A DNA stretch of 64,000 nucleotides from Pseudobacter ginsenosidimutans (GTDB lineage Bacteria; Bacteroidota; Bacteroidia; Chitinophagales; Chitinophagaceae), in NCBI RefSeq assembly GCF_007970185.1, contig NZ_CP042431.1, forward strand, positions 6,741,342 through 6,805,341. Direction: 5' to 3'. A program made the position numbers and the translations under genes. Every line of letters starts with the position of its first letter. The stretch's first letter is position 1. This document shows positions 8,561-18,383 of the stretch, one piece after another. The notes under the pieces were generated by a model. The model made no database searches, had not been told where the DNA came from, and saw nothing but the letters and a program-made list of their open reading frames with translations.

Positions 8561-9802
8561 TCAGAGACCTGATACTTCAGCATGGTACAGTTCTGGTTTC
8601 ATTTTGATGGTGGATGAAATAAAACGCAGTCCTTTCGCATAACTGATCTCTCCCGGTTTATCTGCATTGATCTGCACATTTTCAAAATAGCAATCAGTAA
8701 TGGGCGAACCGGGCAATCCCCAGATCCTGATGCCTGTTCCTGCATTCACTACCCGGATATTGCTGCAACGTATATTCCTGAAAACAGGCATGAAGGGTAC
8801 ATCAGCAAAACTGGTGTCCTGCTCCGGCTTCAGCGGTTCTTTCGGATAATAACAGGAGAAGAAGATGGGCCATTTGCAGTTCTTAATGGTTAGATCTGAA
8901 TAGCGAAGATTTTCCACTATTCCACCTCTGCCTCTTGCGGATTTGATGCGAAGCCCTGAAGTGGTGCCGTCAAATTCACAATGCTCCACTTTCAGGTTCC
9001 TCAATCCGCCGGATGTGAAACTCCCGATACTTAGACCATGTCCAACACCGAAAAAACAATTCCGGATCAGGATATCGCTGCATTGCGGTAATTCACCTTT
9101 ATTCCTGTCGCCGAAATTGATGGCGATATTATCATCCCCTGTACGGATATCGCAATTTTCAATGGTACAGTTACGCGCTGAAACATTGATCCCGTCAGTA
9201 TTGCGGGATTCATCAGGTGCCTGAATGCGGATATCATGAATATAAACATCTGTACAATTCCGTAAAGAGATATGGGTATTGGGCGGATCAAGGGTGAGGA
9301 TGCCTTCCAGTTCCACCCTTTTACATTTTTCTATGAACAGCAATTGCGGACGACGATACTGCAATTCTTTGTCCGTGTATTTTGTCCACCAGTTTTGTCC
9401 CTGTCCATCGATTGTTCCCGGGCCGCTTATCTTAATATCCGTAGCATCCAGGATACTGATGAAATTCAGGTAACGTTCATTTCCGATGGGATAGTTGGCA
9501 ATATCATTCCGCAGCCGGAGAATTGCGCCGGACTGCAATTCCAATGCTGTATGACTATACATTTGAAGCGGGCCGCAGAGAAAGATCCCTTTGGGTATGA
9601 TCACCTTACCCCCATGGATACGCGCACTATCCAGCGCGCGCTGGATAGTAACTGTATTCAATGTTTTTCCATCCCCAGCCGCACCAAAACTGGTGACCAG
9701 GAAGGTATTTGCAGGGATCTGCGGCAGGGCTGTATGTTGCGCCAATGCAATGCTGCCCGTAAATACCAGGCAGCACAAAAGAAAGATTATCGATTTCATC
9801 AT
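8561..9802 (-). CDS. Glycoside hydrolase family 28 (polygalacturonase-type), second enzyme
   Basis: 413 residues, signal peptide at the N-terminus (cleavage near IALAQ). The start ATG 9802 comes only 2 bases after the TGA of the preceding GH28 gene, so translation is coupled. The four GH28 signatures are in order: NTDG (about 201-204), GDDN (222-225), GHG (254-256) and RIK (285-287). They supply the three catalytic Asp, the His and the substrate-binding Arg/Lys. The body is a right-handed parallel beta-helix. GH28 enzymes invert alpha-1,4-galacturonide or rhamnogalacturonan bonds; which one, and endo or exo, cannot be read here. It is the last gene of PUL 1. Confidence 0.93.
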   Translation of the reverse strand: MMKSIIFLLCCLVFTGSIALAQHTALPQIPANTFLVTSFGAAGDGKTLNTVTIQRALDSARIHGGKVIIPKGIFLCGPLQMYSHTALELQSGAILRLRNDIANYPIGNERYLNFISILDATDIKISGPGTIDGQGQNWWTKYTDKELQYRRPQLLFIEKCKRVELEGILTLDPPNTHISLRNCTDVYIHDIRIQAPDESRNTDGINVSARNCTIENCDIRTGDDNIAINFGDRNKGELPQCSDILIRNCFFGVGHGLSIGSFTSGGLRNLKVEHCEFDGTTSGLRIKSARGRGGIVENLRYSDLTIKNCKWPIFFSCYYPKEPLKPEQDTSFADVPFMPVFRNIRCSNIRVVNAGTGIRIWGLPGSPITDCYFENVQINADKPGEISYAKGLRFISSTIKMKPELYHAEVSGL

Positions 9803-9804
9803 TA

Positions 9805-11445
9805 TCAATTGATGGTAGTTAACATAGAAGCATTTGCGCCATAATTGAAAATGGCCTTACTTTTCGCGACGGATAAATTCGTATTCTGCACCCTGATATT
9901 ACCTGAACGATTGCCGTTGATACTGAAGAAAGCTTCAGTCAACTGATTACCTGTAATGGTTTCAAAACTGAGCCCTCCACTGTTCTCGATATGGATCAAC
10001 GGCGCAGAGGAAGCGCATTGCAGGGACACATTCTTTAAAGAGATATTCTTTGCTTCGATGATATCGGCGCCTTTGGCCGAACGGACGAAAATATTTTTCA
10101 GGCTGATATCCCTGATGCTCATTTCCGGCAATCCCCTGATCAGCATGGCGCGCCCTGCACCTTCGCAAATAAGATCACTGATGAAGAAACCACGAAACTG
10201 CGGAGTACCTTCAGTTACAGAAGGGATGTCCACTTTTCCATTTGTCTGCGCAAGGCTGGGCGCTTTTGTGAAATAGTACATATCGAAGAGGATGGCATCG
10301 TGCTGGATATTACGCATACTGATATTCCGGATATGGATATTCTCCACGATGCCGCCGCGGCCGCGTGCTGTTTTGAAACGGAGACCAACATCCGTTCCGA
10401 TAAAACTGCAATCGGAAACAAAAATATCATAAGCACCGCCGGACATTTCACTGCCGATCACAAAACCACCATGCCCGCGGTACACCACGTTATTCTGCAC
10501 AACAATGTACCGGGAAGGCTTTCCTACCCTTCTTCCTTCCTCGTCCTTACCGGATTTGATGCAGATGCCATCATCGCCGCAATCCAGTGTACAGTTCTTC
10601 ACCTGCACATAAGAACAACTTTCGATATCGATGCCATCTCCATTCTGCGCATAGGATGGATTGCGCACCTTGATGCCATCGAATGTGACGTGCTCGCAAT
10701 ACAGAGTGTGCAGGCACCAGGTGGGGGAATTCTGGAAACTGGTATTTTGCAGCAGCACTTTTTTGCAGTTGGTGAGCACCATCAGGTTGGGTCGCAGGAA
10801 ATCCCTGATGGCCGCATGGTCTACCGGACCAATCGCATCTATCCGCTCCTCACCCAGCCTGTAGCTCTCAGAAGGATACCAGGTTTTGCCATCCTTGCTG
10901 AGCAGTCCACCGGATTCGGTCAAACGCTGCCAGTCGCCATTCGTCATCTTATCTTTTTTCACCGGTCTCCATACATCGCCATTTCCATCTATCACGCCAT
11001 CGCCTGTGATGGCGATATTGGTAAGATCAGTACCGGAGATGGGTGGTTGATTTCGCACGGTCTTTCTTCCTTCAAAATTTGTCTCCACCAGTTTGTACTG
11101 GCTCTTGTTGCCGGTGAACTGCAATACGGCAGCGCGTGTGATATGCAGGTTCACATTGCTCTTCAGCACCACAGGCCCCGAGAGCCACACGCCCTGCGGG
11201 ATCAGCACCACGCCTCCTCCCTGCTGACTGCAATGAGCAATGGCCTTGTTGATGCTTTCCGTGTTGAGTGCTTCGCCACCGGCCTTTGCACCAAAGTCTG
11301 TGATCAGGAAAGTGTCATTTCTAAAGGAAGGCAATTCTATTTGTGGCAAATTATTCCAGGAATATTTTCCCGGCTGCGCAAAGGCTGATCCGGCTACAGT
11401 TGCCACTAAACCTGCAGTTACTACGATACGGCTGTAAAACTTCAT
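9805..11445 (-). CDS. Glycoside hydrolase family 28 (exo-polygalacturonase-like), first enzyme
   Basis: 546 residues with a signal peptide (cleavage near GSAFAQ). GH28 signatures: NGDGID (268-273, Asp270), GDDGIC (Asp291, Asp292), GHG (324-326) and RFK (356-358). Compared with the second enzyme there is an insert of ~60 residues (about 160-220, containing GGLLSKDGKTWYPS) before the catalytic half. Such inserts often close the active-site cleft in exo-acting members, so exo action is inferred. It sits 43 bases after the surface lipoprotein gene of the same operon. The product is probably periplasmic and acts on imported oligogalacturonides. Confidence 0.93.
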   Translation of the reverse strand: MKFYSRIVVTAGLVATVAGSAFAQPGKYSWNNLPQIELPSFRNDTFLITDFGAKAGGEALNTESINKAIAHCSQQGGGVVLIPQGVWLSGPVVLKSNVNLHITRAAVLQFTGNKSQYKLVETNFEGRKTVRNQPPISGTDLTNIAITGDGVIDGNGDVWRPVKKDKMTNGDWQRLTESGGLLSKDGKTWYPSESYRLGEERIDAIGPVDHAAIRDFLRPNLMVLTNCKKVLLQNTSFQNSPTWCLHTLYCEHVTFDGIKVRNPSYAQNGDGIDIESCSYVQVKNCTLDCGDDGICIKSGKDEEGRRVGKPSRYIVVQNNVVYRGHGGFVIGSEMSGGAYDIFVSDCSFIGTDVGLRFKTARGRGGIVENIHIRNISMRNIQHDAILFDMYYFTKAPSLAQTNGKVDIPSVTEGTPQFRGFFISDLICEGAGRAMLIRGLPEMSIRDISLKNIFVRSAKGADIIEAKNISLKNVSLQCASSAPLIHIENSGGLSFETITGNQLTEAFFSINGNRSGNIRVQNTNLSVAKSKAIFNYGANASMLTTIN

Positions 11446-11488
11446 GAACTTCTCAGATTATTTATGGTTTCAAAAGCAATGGGTCAAA

Positions 11489-13126
11489 TCAATAGCTCCA
11501 CCTCGGATCACCGATAGCGCTGCCTGCACTGCTTACAGTGCGCAACAGGTGACCAGCAGGCAAAGTGAAATCCTGTGTAGCCGCCGTCCATCCCAGGTCT
11601 ATCTTATGGTTACCCACCATGGTAGTTCCGGCAGGGAAGCTAAGCTCAACATCAGCGCCATTTTTGAAATTGAATGAATTGTTATTATTGAACACGATCA
11701 CTGTATTGGCGCCGGTTGCACGCACAGCCAGGTTGGATACCGTCTGTGAAGGCAATGGCGTATTGGCGATGATGCTATTGGTGAAATTGAAATTGACAGG
11801 ATTGCTGCCTGCATCCATCAGCACGGTCTTGTTATTACCACCGATACTGTTGATAGTGCAATAATCGAAAGTGATGGTTGGCCTGTTCACCAGCAAAGCT
11901 GTGCTGGATATCAAAGTCCTTCCCGCATTCTGGAAAGTGGAATTCGATACATGCACTTCACCAACAGCCAGCTCATCAAGGTGGAAAAGATTATAGCCAA
12001 GTGTTGTAGCTACATCCATCACCAGGGTATTTCTTACGCTCACCTGGTTCATCCTGTAATCACCGGCATTGGATCCCCTGTCTGCGCGGAAGAAGCTGGT
12101 GGTAGTTCTTGCCACTACGCAATTGCTGACCTTCACCTGCGTGAAATCACAGATCTCATTATTGGCTGCGGCGCCGGTAAGATTGATGAAATACAATGCG
12201 GTATTGGGTGCGCCATCGAGATAGATACCTTCGAGGATGATGCCTGCACCACTTCCCCTGAGATTGAATTCCTTGAAATTGATTCTTGTATCGGCAGGAT
12301 TATTGGAAAGCGATTTGATGGTGATCGTTTTCTGCTGGATCGCGAAATTGGCGCCGGCAACATCATATACGCCGGGATTGAGACCAATCACATCGCCATT
12401 GGCTGCATTGGTCACCGCCGCCACGATATCATCCCCGGGATTCAGCACTACGGTATACACGGTTGGCTTTGGCGTACGGAAACTCAGCCATCCCTTGCCG
12501 GATGTGCTGTTGAAAAGCTCTGCCGAGTAAAGGGTGTCGGATGTAAGTCCGGTGATTTCCTTAAATCCATTGCTGAGATCAGTTGGAGTCAACAGCAACT
12601 CCTGCGCTGTGCCACCTTTGATGGTTAACAGGAGCTTTGCAAATATTTCGGTTGTTCTCCAGCGTAAGGTTACCCTGGACTCAGTGAGCTCAATATCCCG
12701 TACGGGCAGAAAGAATTGCTCTCCGATCACAGTGAAGGAACCGCCCGTCAGCCATTTCGAAGCAGGCTGGTTCTCAAAGGCATTCGCCATGATGCGCACA
12801 TAATATTTTTGCCGCAGTGTAAGTTCGGCAGCCTTGATAGTGAGTGCAGTTGTATCGGATTGAAAGCTATGGTCAGTTGTTGCAAAAGTGGAATCCTGTG
12901 AAAGATCGATAGTGTAGGTCAACAGCTGCCCCTCGCTGAGGATGGGAGCCGTCCAGCTGATGGTGGCTGAAGTATCTGTAGTTCTCACGGAGATGCCCGA
13001 AGGCTTGAACAGCCGCGGACTGTCCAGGCCTTCATTGGGATCATCTTTTTTACAACTTGCCAAAAAAACCACTGCTGCTGCCAACAGCAATGGTAACGTT
13101 TGAATATAAAAAAAGCGAAGCTTCAT
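11489..13126 (-). CDS. Surface glycan-binding-type lipoprotein with FN3 and parallel beta-helix (DUF4957/DUF5123-like)
   Basis: 545 residues with a lipoprotein signal (lipobox FLASC, Cys near residue 25, then KKDD, a surface-export-like acidic stretch). Two fibronectin-type III modules follow (about 35-130 and 135-215, e.g. TDTSATISWTAP). A right-handed parallel beta-helix like DUF4957/DUF5123 starts near PGDDIVAAVTNAANGDVIGLNPG and continues to the end. In Bacteroides pectin loci, proteins of this type occupy the position after susD and are thought to bind pectic chains at the cell surface. No catalytic motif is apparent. The start lies 11 bases after the susD stop. Confidence 0.82.
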   Translation of the reverse strand: MKLRFFYIQTLPLLLAAAVVFLASCKKDDPNEGLDSPRLFKPSGISVRTTDTSATISWTAPILSEGQLLTYTIDLSQDSTFATTDHSFQSDTTALTIKAAELTLRQKYYVRIMANAFENQPASKWLTGGSFTVIGEQFFLPVRDIELTESRVTLRWRTTEIFAKLLLTIKGGTAQELLLTPTDLSNGFKEITGLTSDTLYSAELFNSTSGKGWLSFRTPKPTVYTVVLNPGDDIVAAVTNAANGDVIGLNPGVYDVAGANFAIQQKTITIKSLSNNPADTRINFKEFNLRGSGAGIILEGIYLDGAPNTALYFINLTGAAANNEICDFTQVKVSNCVVARTTTSFFRADRGSNAGDYRMNQVSVRNTLVMDVATTLGYNLFHLDELAVGEVHVSNSTFQNAGRTLISSTALLVNRPTITFDYCTINSIGGNNKTVLMDAGSNPVNFNFTNSIIANTPLPSQTVSNLAVRATGANTVIVFNNNNSFNFKNGADVELSFPAGTTMVGNHKIDLGWTAATQDFTLPAGHLLRTVSSAGSAIGDPRWSY

Positions 13127-13137
13127 GATGCAAGATT

Positions 13138-14967
13138 TTAGTATCCGTAATTTTGAACGATGTTGGTATTCTGCTGAAGGATGGTTTGATGGAAAGGGAA
13201 TACCTCCTTCTTGTTCGCCTCAAAATAAGTGGCGAAGCCGCTGGAATTACCGGTGATATATTCCTCATTCAAACTGGCCCTCCAGTTCTTTGTAACCCAT
13301 CCGCCTGCCGGCGGCGTGGATGTTCCCATTCCTGGCTGGAATAGTACGGCTGATGCATGTCCGCCATAGAGATCGAGCAACTCCACTTCATCCACAGAAT
13401 TGATCACTTTGTATTCAGCAGGTTTTACGTATACGTATTTCGGAATGTTGGCATATACGCCTTCCCCGTTCATCAGTTGCCTGAGTTTGTTGCGGGTTTC
13501 GATGAATTTTGCTTCGATGATATTCCAGCGGATCAGGTCATATTTACGGATAGCTTCTCCACCGAATTCGAGCAGCCGCTCTTTCACGATGGCATCGAAG
13601 AACCCCTGATGATCATCCGGCATCGGTGGCAAACGATCTTCATGGTTCACGAATGCACGTTTCCTCACTTCAAGCAAAGCGGCTTTTGCTTCTGCGGAAG
13701 GCGCTCCGTTCAGCTCATTGTCTGCTTCGGCAAAGAAGAGCAATACATCAGCAAAACGGATCACCGGCCAGTTCACCGCCAGGGTTTGAGTGGTGCCGGT
13801 CATGGTGGTCCAGCTGCGACGGAATTTCGCATCGGTCATATTGTTGAGCGTGTTGATCAGTTTTTCACTTTTATCGTTGATCTCGTAGGATCCGATGGTG
13901 ACATCGCGCCTGCAATCGCCCAGTTGATCGAACTCATAGAAATAAGTGGCGATGCACATTTCACCGCCACCGCCCTGTCCAAAACGGGAAGAAGCATTGA
14001 TGCGGATCCCATTGTAATAACCGAGCTTTGTATCGGTTCTCGCTCCCGCACCATATGCGCCTACTTCAAACATCAGTTCGAATGTTGGGTCCAGGCGGGT
14101 GCTGCTATGCAGGGTCTTGAATACATTCTCGTAGGAAGGATTGAGGTCATGCTGTTCACGATGGGCGATAATGTCTTTGCATTCATCCAGCGCTATCTGG
14201 TAAAAGTCTTTGTAATTGGCGCTGCGCAACATGGTATGTGATTCCTTATCCATCATATAGCCGCCACGGAACATGGCGATCTTCGCTCTCAGCGCTTTGA
14301 TAGCGCCTTTCGTCCAGCGTGTGCTGCCATAGCCGGATTCAGTACGCCAGGGCACCAGTTCCTGCGCTTCCTTCAGATCATCCAGTAAATGCTCCAGTAT
14401 TTCTGTGCCGTTGGTAACAGGCACGTCCAGCATGGGTGTATGTGCGGAAGGTTCCCATTGCGCCACCACACTGCCCCAGTTGCGTACGAGTGAAAAATAG
14501 AAATGTGCACGCAGTGTCAGTGCTTCTCCAAGCAGCTTTGCCATTTCGGATTTGGAAGCATTGCCCTCTGCAAACAAGGGAGATGCCTTGATTCCACGAA
14601 TACAGATATTCGCTCTTTCGATGCCGGTGTATAGTTGATTGAAACCATTCTGCAATTCCCCGTTATCATCTGTTGCTCCCCACATGCTGATGCCACGGCG
14701 GTCCTGCGAGGAGTAACTTCCGGATGTTTTGAAATCATCTGCCATCAGGCCCCAGATAGTGCCTTCCTTGGTGGCGCCATTATCTCCACAGAGCTGGTTG
14801 TACACACCAATGATGGCAGAGTTGGTATAGCTCACACTGTTGAATGTGGCATCCTGTGAAATAGTGGAAGGATTTTCAAGATCGAGGTATTTCTTGCAGC
14901 CATTGCCCAACACAAGCAGGGAGATGTAAAGCAGGCCGGCCAATGGTTTGCGGTATGTTTGTTTCAT
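13138..14967 (-). CDS. SusD/RagB-family nutrient-binding lipoprotein (PUL 1)
   Basis: 609 residues with lipobox GNGC near residue 24 followed by KKYLDLENPSTISQDATF, the usual SusD N-terminus. The TPR-like helical core and the C-terminal RagB motif (ERLLEFGGEAIRKYDLIRWNIIEAKF) are intact. SusD caps the SusC barrel and delivers oligosaccharide to it. It is encoded 17 bases after susC, and the adjacent GH28 genes point to galacturonan as the ligand. Confidence 0.95.
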   Translation of the reverse strand: MKQTYRKPLAGLLYISLLVLGNGCKKYLDLENPSTISQDATFNSVSYTNSAIIGVYNQLCGDNGATKEGTIWGLMADDFKTSGSYSSQDRRGISMWGATDDNGELQNGFNQLYTGIERANICIRGIKASPLFAEGNASKSEMAKLLGEALTLRAHFYFSLVRNWGSVVAQWEPSAHTPMLDVPVTNGTEILEHLLDDLKEAQELVPWRTESGYGSTRWTKGAIKALRAKIAMFRGGYMMDKESHTMLRSANYKDFYQIALDECKDIIAHREQHDLNPSYENVFKTLHSSTRLDPTFELMFEVGAYGAGARTDTKLGYYNGIRINASSRFGQGGGGEMCIATYFYEFDQLGDCRRDVTIGSYEINDKSEKLINTLNNMTDAKFRRSWTTMTGTTQTLAVNWPVIRFADVLLFFAEADNELNGAPSAEAKAALLEVRKRAFVNHEDRLPPMPDDHQGFFDAIVKERLLEFGGEAIRKYDLIRWNIIEAKFIETRNKLRQLMNGEGVYANIPKYVYVKPAEYKVINSVDEVELLDLYGGHASAVLFQPGMGTSTPPAGGWVTKNWRASLNEEYITGNSSGFATYFEANKKEVFPFHQTILQQNTNIVQNYGY

Positions 14968-14984
14968 CTTTTCTGATTATTGGG

Positions 14985-17900
14985 TTAAAAACTGATTTCT
15001 ACTCCGGCCAGTACATAACGGCTGCGTGGGTAAGCAGCATAGTCTACCGCCGGCGTCAGCGGATTGCTCCTCCTGGTATTGGCTTCCGGATCATAACCGG
15101 AATAATTGGTGAAAGTGTGGAGGTTATTTACAGTAGCGTATATCCTGAACCGTGAGAACACTTTCCATTTTTGCAATAATCTTGATGGAAGGGAATACCC
15201 AAGTGTTACATTGGAGATGCGCAAAAAGGAACCGTCTTCTATCGCATAGTCGGTGAGGATGTATTGTCCACCAGGCGGTGTCCAGAAACTGGTATTGGCA
15301 TTCATGGCCCTCAGCTTGTCCGGATCGGTTACTTTCTGTCCGTTCTCATCATACCATTTCCATCGGTTGGCCACTTCTGCCAGCATGTTATTGTCTTTGT
15401 AGAGATATTGTCCGGTGAATTCAGACCTGTTGGCATTATAGGTTTCATTGCCATATGAATAGTTCATGAAGATATTCAGGTCCCAGTTCTTCCAGGAGAA
15501 CTGGTTACCGAAACCGCCTGCAAAATCAGGAAAAGCATTGCCCAGTACAGTCCTGTCGTCTTCTGTAACATAATCGCCTGGCTTGCCTGAGAGTCTTTTC
15601 AGCTTCAGATCACCGGGCTGAGGATCCTTGCTGCCCAGGGCCACTTCCCTGCTGTTGGCGATGCCGGGTTTCAATTTATAGGTCCAGGTTTTGTTACCTT
15701 CATTGTAAGTGATATCGAAATCATCCACAGTGTACCATCCGTCTGCCTTATAGCCATAGAACTGACCAACTGCGGAGCCTACCTGTGCCAGGAAATCCTG
15801 TCCATTCACACCACCGGAAGCAATTGCATAGGAAGTTTTGGGATTGCCGTACTGGTCAAGGCCAAGGCTTTCGATCCTGTTCCTGTTATGAGAGATATTG
15901 AAGTTCATGGACCAGGTGAAATCTTTTTTATTGATGATCATGGCGCTCAATTGCAGCTCAATGCCCTTATTGGAAGTTTCACCAATGTTCTGTAACTGTG
16001 ATGTATAACCGCTGGTAGTGGGTATCTGTGCGGTGAGCAGCAGGTCTCGCGTATTATTGAAATACAGATCGATGCTGGCAGTGATGCGGTTCTTGAAAAG
16101 ACCGATATCCAGTCCCAGGTTGCGCGACACAGTTGTTTCCCATTTGATATCGGGATTGGCCAGGTAAGATGGCGCAAAGCCGGGCGTAACGGCCTCTTCA
16201 ATTGCATAGCCATTGTTGCTGCTGGCAGCAAACAAAGTTTTATAGAGATCCACCCCGATCCTGTTATTGCCACCCATGCCATAACTGGCCCTGAACTTCA
16301 GGCTGTTCATCCAGGCGATATCAAGTTTTTGAAAGAGGGGTTCTTCTGAGATCCGCCACCCCACTTGAGCAGAAGGGAAAGTTGCATAACGGTTATGCGC
16401 CGGGAAGAGAGAAGAGCCATCACGTCTTACAATGAAGTTGGCCATATACCTGCCGGCATAGGAATAAGACAGGCGGCCGAATAAACTGAAAAGTCTTTGT
16501 TCTGAAATGGAAGTGGTAGGTGGTTCCTGCAAAGCGCCTGAGGGCGGCGTTGCTTTCTGGATACCTGCGAAAGCCTGTTCAGCAGTGATGTCTACCGGCA
16601 ACCATTTTACATTCACTCCTGTATTCTTCGATCTGCCCTGGTTCAGCTCCTGCCCTGCCAGCAAAGTGAAAGCATGTTGCTTTTTTATTTTGAAATCGTA
16701 GCTGATGGTATTGGTATTGGTGATGGTGAGCGTAGCGCCGGTAGTGATGTCCACAACAGGCATATTGGCATTCTGCCTGGCCACACCGGTGATGGCGCTG
16801 TTGAACTGGTCCATTCTCCGGTCTGTACTGGTGATACCGAAAATGGTTTTGATGTTCAGTCCCTTGATGACAGTATAATTTCCGTTCACACCGGTGATCA
16901 CCTGGTTGGTATAATCATTTCTTTCGGTGGCGTATGCATCCATCACGGGGCCGGTGAGATTGGTCTGTTTGGCATAATCCGGATCGAACTCATCCACCAC
17001 GTCTGCAATGCCCGGGGCTTCAAAAGGACGGTACCTAACGGCATTGCGCAGCCGGTTATTACTTTGAGAGCCGGTATTGGCGGTACCAGCGCCCCATACT
17101 TTCTGGCGGCTGTACCTTACATTGAAACCGAATTTGAATTTATTGGAAGCCACATTATCGTACCGGAACGCGGCAAACTGCCGCTGTGCGCCGGAATTCA
17201 GCATGATACCATCCTCCTTATAATTGTTCATGGTGAAGTTGAAACTGGATTTATCCGTTCCACCGGTGATATTGAGATTTTCGGTGTGCGAGAAAGCATT
17301 GCGGCCGAACACGCGGTCCTGCCATTCAACAAAGGGCACATTTTTGTAAATGTCCAGGTCTTCCCAGGTGCCATAACTTTTGGCGAATGCATCCTTCGTT
17401 TGCTGGTCTGTATTGTTATTGTAGAGCTGGTACTGGTACATTACATAATCGTAAGGTTTCAGTACATCGAGTTTATTGATAATGGATCGCGCGCCGGCAA
17501 AGCTGTTCAGGCTTACCATTGTTTTTCCGGTTTTGCCGGTTTTGGTGGTGATCAGCACCACGCCATTGGCGCCACGTGCGCCGTATACGGCAGTTGATGC
17601 CACATCTTTCAATACATCGATACTTTGGATCTCCTGTGGTGAAATCACACTGAGAGCATTTTCCACCTGTATGCCATCAACAATATAGAGTGGCGCATTG
17701 TCCTGTGTAATGGAGTTGCCACCCCGCACACGGATCTGGATATCTGCTCCGGGCTTTCCTTCGGAAGTGACCACCGATACGCCTGCCAGTTTACCGGCCA
17801 GGGCTTCGGCTACAGTAGCCACAGGGAAGTCCTTGATATCTTTTGCAGTAACGGAAGAAACAGATCCTGTTACTGCATTTTTGGAGACGGCTCCGTAGCC

Positions 17901-18233
17901 GATATTCACAACCACTACATCTTCCAGTTGTTTGGAATCTTCCGGCAGCAGTGATACGGTTATATCTGTTTGACTGGAGATCCCATATTCCAGGGTGCTG
18001 AATCCGATAAAGCTGATGCTGAGCACGGACTTACCTGAGGAAGGAACGGAGATCCTGAATTGGCCTTTGCTGTTGGTGGAAGTGCGGGTATTGGTCCCTT
18101 TGAGCTCAACGGTGGCGCCGCTGAGTGGTTCCTTGTTCTGTCCCATGACCGTTCCGGTGAGCGGTCGGTTCTGCGACCATGCCTGCGTGGCAAACAGAAA
18201 GAAAAAACAGGTCAGAATGATGGCTGTTCTCAT
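14985..18233 (-). CDS. SusC/RagA TonB-dependent outer-membrane transporter (PUL 1)
   Basis: 1082 residues from ATG 18233, where a signal peptide begins (cleavage near QAWSQ). An in-frame ATG at 18326 is rejected because the -7 box at 18328-18335 would overlap it. Domains: carboxypeptidase-D-like regulatory fold (about 25-105, LTGTVMGQNKEPLSGATV), then the TonB plug with VVVNIGYGAVSKNAVTG and VYGARGANGVVLITTKTGKT, then the 22-strand barrel ending VLAGVEISF. There is no STN domain, which fits control by the nearby hybrid two-component regulator rather than by a sigma/anti-sigma pair. Imports oligosaccharides, probably oligogalacturonides. Confidence 0.96.
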   Translation of the reverse strand: MRTAIILTCFFFLFATQAWSQNRPLTGTVMGQNKEPLSGATVELKGTNTRTSTNSKGQFRISVPSSGKSVLSISFIGFSTLEYGISSQTDITVSLLPEDSKQLEDVVVVNIGYGAVSKNAVTGSVSSVTAKDIKDFPVATVAEALAGKLAGVSVVTSEGKPGADIQIRVRGGNSITQDNAPLYIVDGIQVENALSVISPQEIQSIDVLKDVASTAVYGARGANGVVLITTKTGKTGKTMVSLNSFAGARSIINKLDVLKPYDYVMYQYQLYNNNTDQQTKDAFAKSYGTWEDLDIYKNVPFVEWQDRVFGRNAFSHTENLNITGGTDKSSFNFTMNNYKEDGIMLNSGAQRQFAAFRYDNVASNKFKFGFNVRYSRQKVWGAGTANTGSQSNNRLRNAVRYRPFEAPGIADVVDEFDPDYAKQTNLTGPVMDAYATERNDYTNQVITGVNGNYTVIKGLNIKTIFGITSTDRRMDQFNSAITGVARQNANMPVVDITTGATLTITNTNTISYDFKIKKQHAFTLLAGQELNQGRSKNTGVNVKWLPVDITAEQAFAGIQKATPPSGALQEPPTTSISEQRLFSLFGRLSYSYAGRYMANFIVRRDGSSLFPAHNRYATFPSAQVGWRISEEPLFQKLDIAWMNSLKFRASYGMGGNNRIGVDLYKTLFAASSNNGYAIEEAVTPGFAPSYLANPDIKWETTVSRNLGLDIGLFKNRITASIDLYFNNTRDLLLTAQIPTTSGYTSQLQNIGETSNKGIELQLSAMIINKKDFTWSMNFNISHNRNRIESLGLDQYGNPKTSYAIASGGVNGQDFLAQVGSAVGQFYGYKADGWYTVDDFDITYNEGNKTWTYKLKPGIANSREVALGSKDPQPGDLKLKRLSGKPGDYVTEDDRTVLGNAFPDFAGGFGNQFSWKNWDLNIFMNYSYGNETYNANRSEFTGQYLYKDNNMLAEVANRWKWYDENGQKVTDPDKLRAMNANTSFWTPPGGQYILTDYAIEDGSFLRISNVTLGYSLPSRLLQKWKVFSRFRIYATVNNLHTFTNYSGYDPEANTRRSNPLTPAVDYAAYPRSRYVLAGVEISF

Positions 18234-18327
18234 GATTGAATCGTTAGTTTTTTGGTAGCAAAAAACCGGAGGGACAGGAACAGTCGAAAGGAATTTCACC
18301 TGGCCGCAATCGGTTTTTCTGTGCATT

Positions 18328-18335
18328 CAAACCTA
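18328..18335 (-). promoter_or_regulatory. -7 box of the PUL 1 susC promoter
   Basis: Read on the minus strand this is TAGGTTTG, an exact match to TAnnTTTG, 95 bases upstream of the susC ATG. The direct repeats at 18355-18383 lie just upstream of it. Confidence 0.55.
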
Positions 18336-18354
18336 GCGCAAACCGCTGCAGGTG

Positions 18355-18383
18355 AGGTTCAATTTCTGACCGAATAGGTTCAA
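18355..18383 (-). promoter_or_regulatory. 21-bp-spaced direct repeat upstream of PUL 1, candidate regulator site
   Basis: The octamer TTGAACCT occurs twice on the minus strand (18355-18362 and 18376-18383), start to start 21 bases, two helical turns. The promoter-proximal copy covers the expected -33 position. This is the geometry expected for an AraC-type helix-turn-helix dimer such as the output domain of the hybrid regulator at 19505-23902. Binding is inferred. Confidence 0.45.

Noticed and set aside
10300-11388. Long plus-strand frame opposite the first GH28 gene
   Set aside because: Mirror of a strongly supported GH28 gene; no recognisable protein and no start signal.
16674-17597. 307-codon plus-strand frame opposite susC
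   Set aside because: Antisense shadow of the SusC barrel region, rich in Ile/Gly without any domain.
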